The notes beneath the pieces are model-generated. The model ran no database searches. It saw nothing but the letters and a program-made list of their open reading frames with translations, and was not told the DNA's origin. The position numbers were made by a program, and so were the translations under genes. 26,429 nucleotides of DNA from CAYNQK01 sp964470375 (GTDB lineage Bacteria; Spirochaetota; Spirochaetia; Treponematales; JBGSOB01): positions 1 through 26,429 of the forward strand of contig CAYYCP010000049.1 of the NCBI GenBank assembly GCA_964470375.1, in the 5' to 3' direction. This document shows, one piece after another, positions 14,582 through 23,072 of the stretch (position 1 is its first letter; each line of letters opens with the position of its first letter).

Positions 14582-15948
14582 TTTTCCCTTATCCGGTAGG
14601 CGGAGACGCTATCCATCTCAGGCTGGTACAGAATGCCGTCCACGTAGAAGGTGCTGCGGCGCGGAGCAGATGATGAAAAAGCAGTCCGGTGGCACAAGGC
14701 CTTCTCACCCGTGTCAATATCGATGAAGGTCAGGGAATCCGAGGCCCCGTCAGCGATAGCCACATATTTGCCCTCTATCACGGTACCTTCCGAATAGATG
14801 TTCGTGTGATACTTGTCCATAGTGAAATCATCATAAGGCGTGGTGTCGCTCTCCCAGAGCAGGGCGCCCGTGGCAGCGTCCAGGCAATACACGATACCGT
14901 AAAGGGTGGGGAATATCACTCTATCCCCGTATACCAGGTTCACCCCATCCGCGTGCACTGTGTCCCCCAGGAAGCTCCACACTTCGGTATTGTCGTCTAT
15001 CCTGCGGGCCATGAGCCTGTCATCGTGTACGTAGATATAAAGATCGTCCGTGAAAACCACATTACAATTATTAAAACCGCCATCCAGGGCGGGGGTATCC
15101 TCAGGGTAGGGAAAATCGAAAAGGACACAGTCGGCATCCGCGAAGGCAGGATCGGCCAGTCTATCCATATCGAGGCCCATCACGAAAGCTCCACATGTTC
15201 TGAGGTAATAGATATTATTATAGCTATTGTGGTCACCGATATTGAGTAAAGACGATTCAAAACTCCTTCGACATAGCGCCTGTCCATCTATAGAATTCCG
15301 ATTTATTACCCAAAAAGACGATTCAGTTCCTTCTCCTACCTCTTTATACTCTTCGAAGGGCATAAGGATATAATCACCATACAGCTCTGGTACGGTATCG
15401 ACAAAATCGCCCCGCCATCCAGGAGACGAGAGGTCGATCTTCCAAAGCAAGGAGAGATCAGCCTGCGAGAAACAGAAGAGCTCGTACAGGCCATGGAAGG
15501 GATTCCCATTCCATCCGACCACATAGACCCTCCCGTAGGCATCATCTATGAGGATATTCTGGATACTCTCATTCGTGCTCTGGTAACCTTTCTCCTCAGC
15601 TAAACGGCGCGGATCGTATACGGACACGTCACCATCAGCCATGCGCACGCGGAACAGCCTCCCCACGAAATGGGAGGCCGTTTCATTCTCAACATATTGA
15701 TCGACACCTAGATAGAGATAGGTTCCATCGCAGGCATGGATGCCTGGCTGCAGTACGCTCTCAGGCCCTAATTGTATCGTCCACAGCCTCTCGAGCTCCA
15801 GCTTCCATGGTCTATCGAAGGGATCAGGCGGAATGGGATCCCAGGGGCATGATACCAGCAGGCAGAGGAGGCAAAGAAGAGACAGAAAGCATTCTTGCTT
15901 TACTTTTCCAAGTGAGATTCTGATTCTTTTTGGAAAACATCTGAACAT
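14578..15948 (-). CDS. beta-propeller (PQQ-like repeat) lipoprotein
   Basis: The 456-residue protein has a hydrophobic signal (LSLLCLLCLLVSC) with the likely lipidated cysteine at C34. Repeats of the PQQ/quinoprotein propeller kind follow: GTYLYLGVD, YGRVYVVGWN, YGIVYCLDAATGALLWES and VAIADGASDSLTFIDIDTGEK. The AATGALLW phrase is the classic blade motif. No cofactor-ligand pattern is evident, so a scaffold or binding role is as likely as an enzyme. AGGAG lies inside the end of the lipase-like gene, 12 nt ahead of the ATG, and the two genes are 9 bp apart. It overlaps the C11 protease gene by 4 bp. Confidence 0.8.
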   Translation of the reverse strand: MFRCFPKRIRISLGKVKQECFLSLLCLLCLLVSCPWDPIPPDPFDRPWKLELERLWTIQLGPESVLQPGIHACDGTYLYLGVDQYVENETASHFVGRLFRVRMADGDVSVYDPRRLAEEKGYQSTNESIQNILIDDAYGRVYVVGWNGNPFHGLYELFCFSQADLSLLWKIDLSSPGWRGDFVDTVPELYGDYILMPFEEYKEVGEGTESSFWVINRNSIDGQALCRRSFESSLLNIGDHNSYNNIYYLRTCGAFVMGLDMDRLADPAFADADCVLFDFPYPEDTPALDGGFNNCNVVFTDDLYIYVHDDRLMARRIDDNTEVWSFLGDTVHADGVNLVYGDRVIFPTLYGIVYCLDAATGALLWESDTTPYDDFTMDKYHTNIYSEGTVIEGKYVAIADGASDSLTFIDIDTGEKALCHRTAFSSSAPRRSTFYVDGILYQPEMDSVSAYRIREK

Positions 15949-15957
15949 ATTAATGGC

Positions 15958-17277
15958 TCACTCCTGCAATATATATAGTACAGCTTGTTTATATGCACCC
16001 TTGAATTGATCTGCGGCGGATCTCTTTGATTCTGACTTACCCTCCTTCGTACACAGAGTCTTATAATCATCGGCGATATCTATATGGCTGACCATCGTCA
16101 TGTAGTAGCTGTAATCCAATCGCGTGTTGGGTGAGAAATCAGGTGACTGCTGGCGCAAGACCTTCCCCTTGTACACATTGTTATTTTGCACGAAACCATC
16201 ATGGCCCGTCAGGTCGTTGAAGGAGCCAGAACAGGCATAAGCCCAAGCATTGGGGAAACGCAGGACCAAGGCCCTTCCAGCCGCGAACGTTGCCGCCCGA
16301 AGTAGGGCAGCCGCGGCTCCTATCGGGTTCCACCATGACAAGGCTGCTCCAGCCAGACTAGCGGCGATGCTCACATTATAGAAATTTATCACATGCTTAA
16401 AGGCGCTCCCCCAGGTTCCTGTTTCGAAAATATTGCCATTCGCGCTTATCAGGAAAGCCCGGCGGTATCCGGCCTCATCGGCCAAGGCTCCCGCGCTATT
16501 GCTGTCCGCCATGAAACTGCTCAGCGGATTCAAATCGCGCATGGTGCCTTTCTGCAAAAGAGTATCCCAAACAGCTTTACCAAGGTAGGTGAATAAAGCC
16601 CCCTTCGTACTTGCGTTTTCTCCAGGCGCTACTATCGCGCATGCCGCGCGGGCTCCCATCTCCCTCAATGTGGCTTCATCATCCGTTGATTTCAGCCGCT
16701 TTCCCAGGGATCGAATAACTGAAAGGTTCTCGAAGAATGCCTTGGCTTCTGGTGAAGCGCCCATGGTTGCATCTTCATCTACCGCTGACGCGGCCTGAAC
16801 AGTCCCGGACCTGAGGGCATTGCTGAATGAGCTGATAAGAGCGGTGCTATATGTTGTCGTATCCACGGCCAGGAGATAGCATGCCAGCGCCGCGCTGGCT
16901 GTCAGCGCCCACTCTCGATCGCATAGGCGGTTGCCGGTAAGCGGAGCGGAAGAGGTTATATAGCCCTTAACCGGAACACCCTCCTCTTTAGCTAATTGCG
17001 CAGCCCTGCGGACAATCGTGCCTCCCAATGAATGGCCAGCAAGAATGGTTCCACCCTTCGCCTTAAGAGCGTCTAGCACCGCATGAGCCGCATGGTCTAT
17101 TCCATTAAGATCGAAATAATCATAATCAACCTTATCCCTAAGGATCACGGCGTCTATCCCAGCCGGGAGATAATCCGATGCCGAGCCAGTGTTAACCATC
17201 ACCAGCTTGTCGTCAGCGAACATGCAGGCGCATGATACTAAAACCAGGGAAATACGCCATATCGCTTTCCTCATCAT
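15958..17277 (-). CDS. secreted lipase-like alpha/beta hydrolase
   Basis: The 439-residue protein starts with a signal peptide (WRISLVLVSC, possibly lipidated at C16). The nucleophile elbow GHSLGG places the catalytic serine at S83. The other triad members fit D360 (LTGHDGFVQ, the usual charge-relay position) and H398 (MVSHIDI). The oxyanion side would be VNTGSASDYL. Between them is a helical lid-like insert (residues 120-350) with a hydrophobic part, AASLAGAALSWWNPIGAAA, that may touch the membrane. This suggests an esterase or lipase acting outside the cytoplasm. It overlaps the upstream Ig-like gene by 4 bp and is followed by the propeller lipoprotein. Confidence 0.75.
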   Translation of the reverse strand: MMRKAIWRISLVLVSCACMFADDKLVMVNTGSASDYLPAGIDAVILRDKVDYDYFDLNGIDHAAHAVLDALKAKGGTILAGHSLGGTIVRRAAQLAKEEGVPVKGYITSSAPLTGNRLCDREWALTASAALACYLLAVDTTTYSTALISSFSNALRSGTVQAASAVDEDATMGASPEAKAFFENLSVIRSLGKRLKSTDDEATLREMGARAACAIVAPGENASTKGALFTYLGKAVWDTLLQKGTMRDLNPLSSFMADSNSAGALADEAGYRRAFLISANGNIFETGTWGSAFKHVINFYNVSIAASLAGAALSWWNPIGAAAALLRAATFAAGRALVLRFPNAWAYACSGSFNDLTGHDGFVQNNNVYKGKVLRQQSPDFSPNTRLDYSYYMTMVSHIDIADDYKTLCTKEGKSESKRSAADQFKGAYKQAVLYILQE

Positions 17278-18268
17278 AGATCAGCCTCCCCTGCATCACT
17301 ATTAGTATCCACTTCAGCCGGCCCATCGGCCTCGAATTCTATATCGCGGAATTGCTGGACAGTCTCGATAACATTACTAATCTCGCCCACATGGAATATT
17401 ACGGTCGATATGACCGTCTCCGGAAAGACAAATCCGTCGATCACCTGATAGCTGATGTCAAGACTGGATACCTCCCCATTGAGCTCATCATCGTTCCTTA
17501 AATACGTTACTCGGTTCACTTCCTCATCGTACTTGACGGTCAAGAGTCCGCCGGGGGTGGCTTTCTTAAAGGTATGTATCCCATGATTGGCGGCATGGTC
17601 CGGGAAGGCATCAATCAAGGCCGGCAGACCAACGCATGAGAAGTCACTATATCCAATTCCAGATCCGCCCAGGCTCGGAGGAATGCTTGCACTAACCAAA
17701 TCATCGGACTTCAACGCAGATCGCGGATATTCATAATCCATCTCTAGGTCCTCGGGACCACCAGAAATCCTAATTGAGCCATCAGTGGCTTTCGAGAAAC
17801 GGAGTGTATCCGATGATAAGCTCTCCTTTAGGTATATATTGCTGAACGACACTTCAGACGCGACCGTGTAGGAGTATTCGCCTGGTTCAGCGTATGCGTT
17901 CTTATCAGCGATCTTGACTTTCAGTTCTTTCGATACCGCTACCCCTGCTGCCGAATCCCTGGCGGTCACGTTGATGGAATATTCTCCAGGACTATCCGGC
18001 ACAGTCCATTTTATGCGGCCTGGACCCTCTATGGAGTAGAGTCCAGGAATCTCCCATTCATAAAGCACCCCAGTGGACTTATTGGCCTGGGCGAAAATTG
18101 CCACAACTCCACCAGGGCGGAGATCCGCTCCTGAATCCAAATGGAATCCCATCTTCTGGATTGTGAGCGGCTTGGAGTCAGCGAGGGGAGGCGAACATGA
18201 GGAGCTTAGGAGAAAAAGGAGAACCAGCCCTCCCCCCCCCCGAGTGACGCTGCAATGCTTTTGTACAC
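17274..18268 (-). CDS. Ig/PKD-like lipoprotein, frame broken at a poly-G run in the signal peptide
   Basis: From ATG 18152 an uninterrupted frame encodes 292 residues with a PKD/Ig-like domain (about residues 8-85, including EWEIPG, WTVPDSPGEYSINV and KELKVKI) and a mixed C-terminal region ending in acidic residues. It lacks a signal there, but the same frame stays open upstream and reads LVLLFLLSSSC, a lipoprotein signal, with no start codon of its own. AAGGAG (18275-18280), 6 bases and GTG (18266-18268) give an ideal start in a different frame, and a run of ten G (18232-18241) separates the two. One more G, or two fewer, joins them into a 331-residue lipoprotein. It leads the exported-protein operon and overlaps the lipase by 4 bp. 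Confidence 0.75.
18232..18241 (-). repeat. poly-G tract (10 G on the coding strand), candidate phase-variation tract
   Basis: Ten consecutive C on the plus strand (G on the coding strand) fall within the first codons after the GTG start of the lipoprotein gene. As given, the tract length puts the start out of frame with the signal peptide. Poly-G runs of this length slip readily in replication and are used as switches in several bacteria. A sequencing or assembly error in a homopolymer is the main alternative. Confidence 0.8.
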
Positions 18269-18299
18269 TTTTGTCTCCTTAGCGGAAGATTATGAAGAT

Positions 18300-18327
18300 T
18301 TTTTACACCATTTTCTTTGTTTGTCAA
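18300..18327 (-). promoter_or_regulatory. promoter of the exported-protein operon
   Basis: Minus strand: perfect -35 TTGACA (18322-18327), a 16-bp spacer and TAAAAA (18300-18305) as a weak -10, with TG immediately before it. The start would lie about 20-25 bp before the ribosome-binding site of the poly-G lipoprotein gene. The intergenic region 18269-18588 also holds an ATTGA-ATA-TCAAT inverted repeat (18366-18378) and no credible gene. Confidence 0.55.
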
Positions 18328-18553
18328 GGAAAAAATGATTTTATTTCTATATAAGATATATGTTTATTGAATATCAATCGTTTATTCATCACAATCCCGA
18401 TTTTAATATCTGGGGGTTCATCCTTGCAATCCCTATGCACTTATTCCTATCGCATAAGGCTTTATCAATCGCGAGCCGGTCGATCTCATGCCCCTCAGTC
18501 CCGTCTATGAAAAAATCCCAAGCCGATCGGAATTCGCCTTTCTTCCCATTTAC

Positions 18554-18582
18554 TTGACAAAAGTGTATATCCTCTCTAGCAT
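18554..18582 (+). promoter_or_regulatory. promoter of the TetR gene, possibly giving leaderless mRNA
   Basis: Plus strand: TTGACA (18554-18559), 17 bp, then TAGCAT (18577-18582, four of six matches to the -10 consensus). The predicted transcription start is about 18589, the A of the start codon itself. No Shine-Dalgarno precedes that ATG, which fits a leaderless transcript. A palindrome-like ACTT-GACAA-AAGT overlaps the -35 box. Confidence 0.5.
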
Positions 18583-18588
18583 GCAGCC

Positions 18589-19158
18589 ATGCCGCGCTCC
18601 AAGGACGATGAAAAGCGGGCCCGCATCATGGGCCAGGCCAAGCGCCTCTTCGCCCGCCCCGGGCGCGAGGATGCCACCCTCAAGGGCCTGGCCGCCCTCT
18701 CGGACATCACGCCCTCCAGCCTTTACACCTACTTCAACTCCGTGGACGAGGTTATCAAGGCGGTGGTGGAGGACAGCTGGGAATGGCTGGGTGATAAGCT
18801 GTCCGAGGACGCCGCCGCGGGAGGGGAGCCCAAGCAGCGCCTGGAGCGTTTCCTGGGGGCCTACATGCCCGAGCTGATCGCGGACTCGAACCTCTGCTCC
18901 CTGATCGTGCGCTTTCCCCACTTCATCCAGAAGGCGGACGCCAAACTGGACGGCTTCGCCGACATCCTGGGCCCCGGGCTTGAGGCCCTGGGAGAACGGT
19001 ACGGGAGCCTTTCCATGAACCGCCAGGGGCGCAAAGCCCAGAGCCTGATCCTTGTCCTGGGAGCACTGTGCGCCGTCTATTTCGCGGAGAACAGCGACCT
19101 GGACCTTACCGCCAAGGATATCCTGAACGCCTTCCGCGCCTTCCTCAAGGCCGATTGA
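18589..19158 (+). CDS. TetR/AcrR-family transcriptional regulator
   Basis: The 189-residue protein has the N-terminal TetR DNA-binding domain (about residues 8-54): IMGQAKRLFARPGREDATLK and the helix-turn-helix LAALSDITPSSLYTYFNSVDEVI. The ligand domain (55-189) has no recognisable specificity. It is divergent from the exported-protein operon at 18268, and a 12-bp sequence in its -35 region recurs at the operon's translation start, so control of that operon is plausible but not shown. It is convergent with the DAHP synthase gene. The coding part is GC-rich, unlike the AT-rich DNA in front of it. Confidence 0.88.
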   Translation: MPRSKDDEKRARIMGQAKRLFARPGREDATLKGLAALSDITPSSLYTYFNSVDEVIKAVVEDSWEWLGDKLSEDAAAGGEPKQRLERFLGAYMPELIADSNLCSLIVRFPHFIQKADAKLDGFADILGPGLEALGERYGSLSMNRQGRKAQSLILVLGALCAVYFAENSDLDLTAKDILNAFRAFLKAD

Positions 19159-19171
19159 GGGATTGATCGAT

Positions 19172-19184
19172 CGTCCATGGGACG
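19172..19184. terminator. short hairpin between convergent tetR-type and aro genes
   Basis: CGTCC-ATG-GGACG forms a 5-bp stem in the 37-bp gap between the two stop codons. There is no T-run, so it is at best a weak bidirectional terminator. Confidence 0.25.
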
Positions 19185-19195
19185 GAGCGCCGCCC

Positions 19196-20260
19196 TCAGC
19201 CCCGGATAGCCCTCAGGCGGTCGGCGGTCTCGAGGAGGATGTCCTCGGTCTCGGCCCAGCCGATGCAGGGGTCGGTGACGGAGACGCCGCGCTTGAGCTG
19301 GGAGCGGTCCTGGGGAATGGGCTGGCTGCCGGCCTCTAGGTTGCCCTCCATCATGAAGCCGGCCACGGTCTCCGAGCCGGGCTCGGCCCGCGAGCGCTGA
19401 TCCACCAGGCTGCGCAGGACCTGGAGCTGGTTCTCCGCCCGTTTCTGCGAATTGCCATGGCTGCAGTCCACGACGATGCGGGTCTCCAGGCCGGCGGCCC
19501 GCACCAGCTCGGCGGCCCGGGCCAGGTCCTGGGCGCGGTAGTTGGGCCCGGCCCGTCCGCCGCGCAGGATGAGGTGGCAGTCGGGGTTGCCCAGGGTGCG
19601 CAGGACGCAGGTGCTGCCGCCCCGGTCAATGCCGACGAAGGAATGCGGCTGGCGCGCGGACAGGATGGCGTTGACCGCTATCTGCACGTCGCCGTCTGTG
19701 GAATTCTTGAAGCCCACCGGCATGGACAGACCCGAGGCCATCTCGCGGTGGGTCTGGGATTCGGTCGTGCGCGCGCCGATGGATGCCCAGGATATCAGCT
19801 CGGCGATATACTGGGGTACGATGGGATCCAGCATTTCGGTCCCGGCCGGAACGCCGGCCTCGTTGACCGCCACCAGGAGCTTTCGGGCGGTGGCCAGGCC
19901 GCGGGCCACGTCGTAGCTTCCGTCCAGGGTGGGGTCTATGATGAGGCCGCGCCAGCCCAGAGCCGTGCGCGGCTTCTCGAAGTAGACCCGCATCACCAGG
20001 ACCAGCTGATCCCGGACGCGTTCTTTCAGGCCGGCCAGGAGGCGGGCATAGTCCACGGCCGCCTCGGGATCGTGGATGGAGCAAGGCCCGACGACGGCCA
20101 GGAGGCGCTGGTCCCGGCCGTCCAGGATCGCCCGCACCTCGGCCCGGGCGGCCACTACGGTGGCGTTGGCCGATTCCGTCATGGGGATACGCCGGGCCAG
20201 GTCCGCGGGCGAGACCAGGGGCACCTCGGCGGCTATGCGTATGTCATTCGTGCGTTCCAT
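19196..20260 (-). CDS. aroG: 3-deoxy-7-phosphoheptulonate (DAHP) synthase, class I
   Basis: This 354-residue enzyme condenses phosphoenolpyruvate with erythrose 4-phosphate, the first step of the shikimate pathway. It matches the AroF/G/H type: VVGPCSIHDPEAA, MRVYFEKPRTALGWRG, PAGTEMLDPIVPQYIAE, IGARTTESQTHREMASGLS, GFKNSTDGD, CHLILRGGR, VDCSHGNSQK and the final SVTDPCIGW. Metal-binding residues expected in these motifs (Cys of GPCS, His of CSHGN, Glu of MMEGNLE, Asp of TDPCIGW) are all present. The isozyme type (Phe-, Tyr- or Trp-inhibited) cannot be told; proximity to trp genes hints at Trp. GGAGG precedes the ATG. It sits 30 bp after tldE on the same strand. Confidence 0.94.
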   Translation of the reverse strand: MERTNDIRIAAEVPLVSPADLARRIPMTESANATVVAARAEVRAILDGRDQRLLAVVGPCSIHDPEAAVDYARLLAGLKERVRDQLVLVMRVYFEKPRTALGWRGLIIDPTLDGSYDVARGLATARKLLVAVNEAGVPAGTEMLDPIVPQYIAELISWASIGARTTESQTHREMASGLSMPVGFKNSTDGDVQIAVNAILSARQPHSFVGIDRGGSTCVLRTLGNPDCHLILRGGRAGPNYRAQDLARAAELVRAAGLETRIVVDCSHGNSQKRAENQLQVLRSLVDQRSRAEPGSETVAGFMMEGNLEAGSQPIPQDRSQLKRGVSVTDPCIGWAETEDILLETADRLRAIRG

Positions 20261-20290
20261 CGATCAATTCCTCCGTCGCTTTTTCTAGTA

Positions 20291-21625
20291 TCAGGCGGGG
20301 CTCACGCGGGCTCCACGGATGAGTACGGCCCGCGGGACCCGCATCAGGCCGGCCGCCGTCATGTGCCTGGATAGGCGCATGCCCGGCAGGCACTCGCGCA
20401 TCGATCCCGATAAGGACCCGCCCGTGAGCGGGACGCGCTCTCCGCCCCGGCGCAGGTAGGCCAGCCTGATCTCGCCCCCGAAGTCCCCGGTGTCGTTGTC
20501 CACCTGGAAATCCGAGAATACAGCTATCTCCAGGCAATCCGGCAAGTCGGCGGCCTCCTCGTCCAGGCTGCCCGGCCCGGCCTCGGCCATGGCGTGGCGC
20601 ATGGAGGCCAATCTGCCGGCGGCGTAGGAGCCGGCCTCGGCCAGGCCCAGGTAGTGACAGCCCCGAAGGCCCCCGTGCAGGTTCCGCACCTCGCCTGAGC
20701 TGATGACCTGAAGAGGGCGTAGGCGGGTCCCGGCGTCGTCGAAGGGCCGCGCCCAGGGCATGCCCGGCCGACTTGGATCGAAGGCGATATTGAGCGGGTC
20801 GCCGTCAGGCCCGCAGTCGAAGCGGTAGCCGGGTGCGGCCTCGGAGCGCTTTTGGTAGACAGCCATCGCCTCGGTGACCCAGAGAAAGTAGTCGAACCAG
20901 GCCTGGACGGCATCGCTCCCCGTCAGGAGAACGGGCAGTCCCTCAGCCCCCTTAAGCGGCAGTGCGGCCAGGCGGTCGCGCGCCAGGCTGAGGGCAAGGG
21001 AGGCCTCATCCCTCAGGGCCGCGGCCTCAACGGAGGCGAAGGACGCCATCCCGAATATCTCTACTGAATCGCCATTCCGGCCTGCCTCGGCCACGTACTC
21101 TACGTCCAGGCCGGCGTTTTGCCAGGCCGCCCGTACCCCCTCCGAATTGCGGATCTCGACGCTGCGCCTGGACAGGAAGAGCTCCATCGAGTTGAGGCGC
21201 GGATCCTCGCCGGCCTGCGCGGACAGGAGGGCCTCGGCCGCCTCGGCCATGGCCCGGGACGGATCGGCCTCCAGGAGGGGACCGCCCTTCCAGGCTCCGC
21301 CCCCGTCCGGCGCGGGGCCGGGCAGGGGGTACCAGGGGCTGGGCGCGCGGGAGGCCGCCGCCATGCAGCGCTCAAGAGTCTCGCGCAGCTCGGCCGGGCC
21401 CAGGGAGGGGTGTAGGATGCAACTGGCCGATGAGCGCTGGCGCCCGTCACCCGCGCCCGAGTCGACGAACAGACTTGCCTTCAGTAGAGTGGTGTCTGCG
21501 GAGCGGGCCATGCGCGAGCGCGCACCGGTGTAAAAGCGCTCAAGCGATGTTACGCACTCCCGGCGCAGGCTCCAGGCGGAAACTCCCGCCAGTCTTTCAA
21601 TTTCGCGTTGCGCGACGTCTATCAT
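20291..21625 (-). CDS. TldE/PmbA-like metalloprotease partner
   Basis: The 444-residue protein resembles TldE (PmbA). It has an N-terminal alpha/beta domain, including TLLKASLFVDSG and SMELFLSRRSVEIRNSEGV, and a C-terminal barrel with VEYVAEAGR, VISSGEVRNLHGG and FSDFQVDNDTGDFGGEIRLAYL. TldE lacks the metal-binding His motif and forms a heterodimer with TldD that degrades unfolded peptides. It is more divergent from E. coli PmbA than the TldD next to it is from its counterpart. Its start shares one base with the tldD stop (TGATG). Confidence 0.82.
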   Translation of the reverse strand: MIDVAQREIERLAGVSAWSLRRECVTSLERFYTGARSRMARSADTTLLKASLFVDSGAGDGRQRSSASCILHPSLGPAELRETLERCMAAASRAPSPWYPLPGPAPDGGGAWKGGPLLEADPSRAMAEAAEALLSAQAGEDPRLNSMELFLSRRSVEIRNSEGVRAAWQNAGLDVEYVAEAGRNGDSVEIFGMASFASVEAAALRDEASLALSLARDRLAALPLKGAEGLPVLLTGSDAVQAWFDYFLWVTEAMAVYQKRSEAAPGYRFDCGPDGDPLNIAFDPSRPGMPWARPFDDAGTRLRPLQVISSGEVRNLHGGLRGCHYLGLAEAGSYAAGRLASMRHAMAEAGPGSLDEEAADLPDCLEIAVFSDFQVDNDTGDFGGEIRLAYLRRGGERVPLTGGSLSGSMRECLPGMRLSRHMTAAGLMRVPRAVLIRGARVSPA

Positions 21626-23052
21626 CAGCCCACCCTTAACCTGGTCTTGAGGTAGGGGCCGCCCATGGAGGTCCTGACGTACTCCTTGTGGCCCTTGCCG
21701 CAGAAGCCGTTCCCGTACAGCTCTATCTCCGTCGAGGCCATGCTGACGGCCGAGAGCACGTCCGGCACGTAGCCCGAGATGACCACAGGCGAGACCACCC
21801 GCCCGGTCAGGCGGCCGGCCTTGATCTCGCGTCCCATGATGACGATGCCCTGGAGACCCCAGTTCTTGGGATCTTCCATGCCCGAGGAGAAGCGCTCCAG
21901 GAGGTAGCCCGACTCCACCGAGGCGATCATGTCCTCAAGGGAATCCTTACCGGGCGCGAAGTAGGTGTTGGTCATGCGGGCATAGGCCTTACGCGAAAAA
22001 TCCTGGCGGCGCCCGTTGCCCGTCAGGGGCATGCCCATCTCGGCCGCCGAGAGGGCGTCCGAAATGCCGGCCCTGAGGACGCCGTCCTCGATGACGGCCG
22101 TGCGCGAGGCCGGGTTGCCCTCGTCGTCGAAGGCGTAGCTGCCCGTCTGGGCGGCCCCGGCCGCCCCATCGTACATGGTCACCACGGGGCTGGCCACGGG
22201 CTTGCCGAGGTAGAGGGCCGCCTTGGCCCGGCCCTTGGCCAACATGTCGGTCTCGACCCCGTGCCCGAAAGCCTCGTGGGCGAGGAGGCCGGCCACGTCG
22301 GGGGCCAGGATCACATCGGTCAGGCCCGGCTCCGGTTTGCCGGCGTCCAGGAGCTCGATGGCGGCGGCCCCGGCCTTGCGGCCCAGGCCGGCCAGCCGGG
22401 CCAGCTGTTCGGCGCCCGAAAGGCCGGACGTCGACTCGTACCAATAAGTGGAGATTTCCCCGCGGCGGGCCATGGCGATGGCATAAGCATTGCCCAGGAC
22501 CAGGGCCTGGTCGAGCTCGCGGGCCTTGGAGACGAAAAGCTTGGAGGAGGCGACGAATTCCGCGTGGGCATGGGCGTAGACGATCTCGGCTCCGGCGGAT
22601 TGGATGGCAACGCGCGCCCCGGCCAGGACATCGAGGAGGGCGGCCGGATCCGTAGCCAGGGGATCCTCCGCAAATGCGGAGCGCCAGGACAATTTCAGGG
22701 GGCTGTCGAGCAGAGGCGGGTATTCGAAGTCCGTCCCTTCGGCCAGGAGGCTCTCCAGGAGGCCGGCCGAATCCTCGGCTAGGGCCCGTGGATTATCCAA
22801 GGTGCTGAAGGAGCGCTCGGCCACACGCCCGGCGCGCTGGACCCTGAGGACCCAGCCCCGCGCTCCCCAATCGCTCTCGCGGTACTCGTTCATGCCCGGG
22901 GCGACGCGGGCGAAGACCCCGTGGGAATCCTCGCCCAGGAGGGAGACATAGTCGAAACGGCCGGCCAGGGCGTCTACCAGGTCCCGGGCTCCGGCCCGCG
23001 AAGCTTCAAGGTACGGCGAGAAGGATACTTTGCGCGCATCAGGCCCGGCCAT
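21625..23052 (-). CDS. tldD: TldD metalloprotease subunit
   Basis: The 475-residue protein carries the TldD metal-binding motif HEAFGHGVETD (H259, E260, H264) that gives the TldD/TldE heterodimer its peptidase activity. The C-terminal signature NGFCGKGHKEYVRTSMGGP is also present, as is VTMYDGAAG in the middle. In E. coli the pair matures microcin B17 and degrades the CcdA antitoxin; here no toxin or antibiotic peptide is nearby. TAGGAG lies 7 bp before ATG 23052. A promoter (23089-23118) just upstream suggests it need not depend on the trp promoter. Confidence 0.92.
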   Translation of the reverse strand: MAGPDARKVSFSPYLEASRAGARDLVDALAGRFDYVSLLGEDSHGVFARVAPGMNEYRESDWGARGWVLRVQRAGRVAERSFSTLDNPRALAEDSAGLLESLLAEGTDFEYPPLLDSPLKLSWRSAFAEDPLATDPAALLDVLAGARVAIQSAGAEIVYAHAHAEFVASSKLFVSKARELDQALVLGNAYAIAMARRGEISTYWYESTSGLSGAEQLARLAGLGRKAGAAAIELLDAGKPEPGLTDVILAPDVAGLLAHEAFGHGVETDMLAKGRAKAALYLGKPVASPVVTMYDGAAGAAQTGSYAFDDEGNPASRTAVIEDGVLRAGISDALSAAEMGMPLTGNGRRQDFSRKAYARMTNTYFAPGKDSLEDMIASVESGYLLERFSSGMEDPKNWGLQGIVIMGREIKAGRLTGRVVSPVVISGYVPDVLSAVSMASTEIELYGNGFCGKGHKEYVRTSMGGPYLKTRLRVG

Positions 23053-23072
23053 GACAAACTCCTATCCGCGCG

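Noticed and set aside
18360..18557. A 65-codon plus-strand frame in the tetR upstream region
   Set aside because: It has no ribosome-binding site, its residues show no recognisable pattern, and it overlaps the promoter region of tetR.
13012..18588. A mobile element or genomic island carrying the exported-protein genes
   Set aside because: No transposase, integrase, terminal repeats or target duplications could be found; only the composition shift remains and is reported as such.
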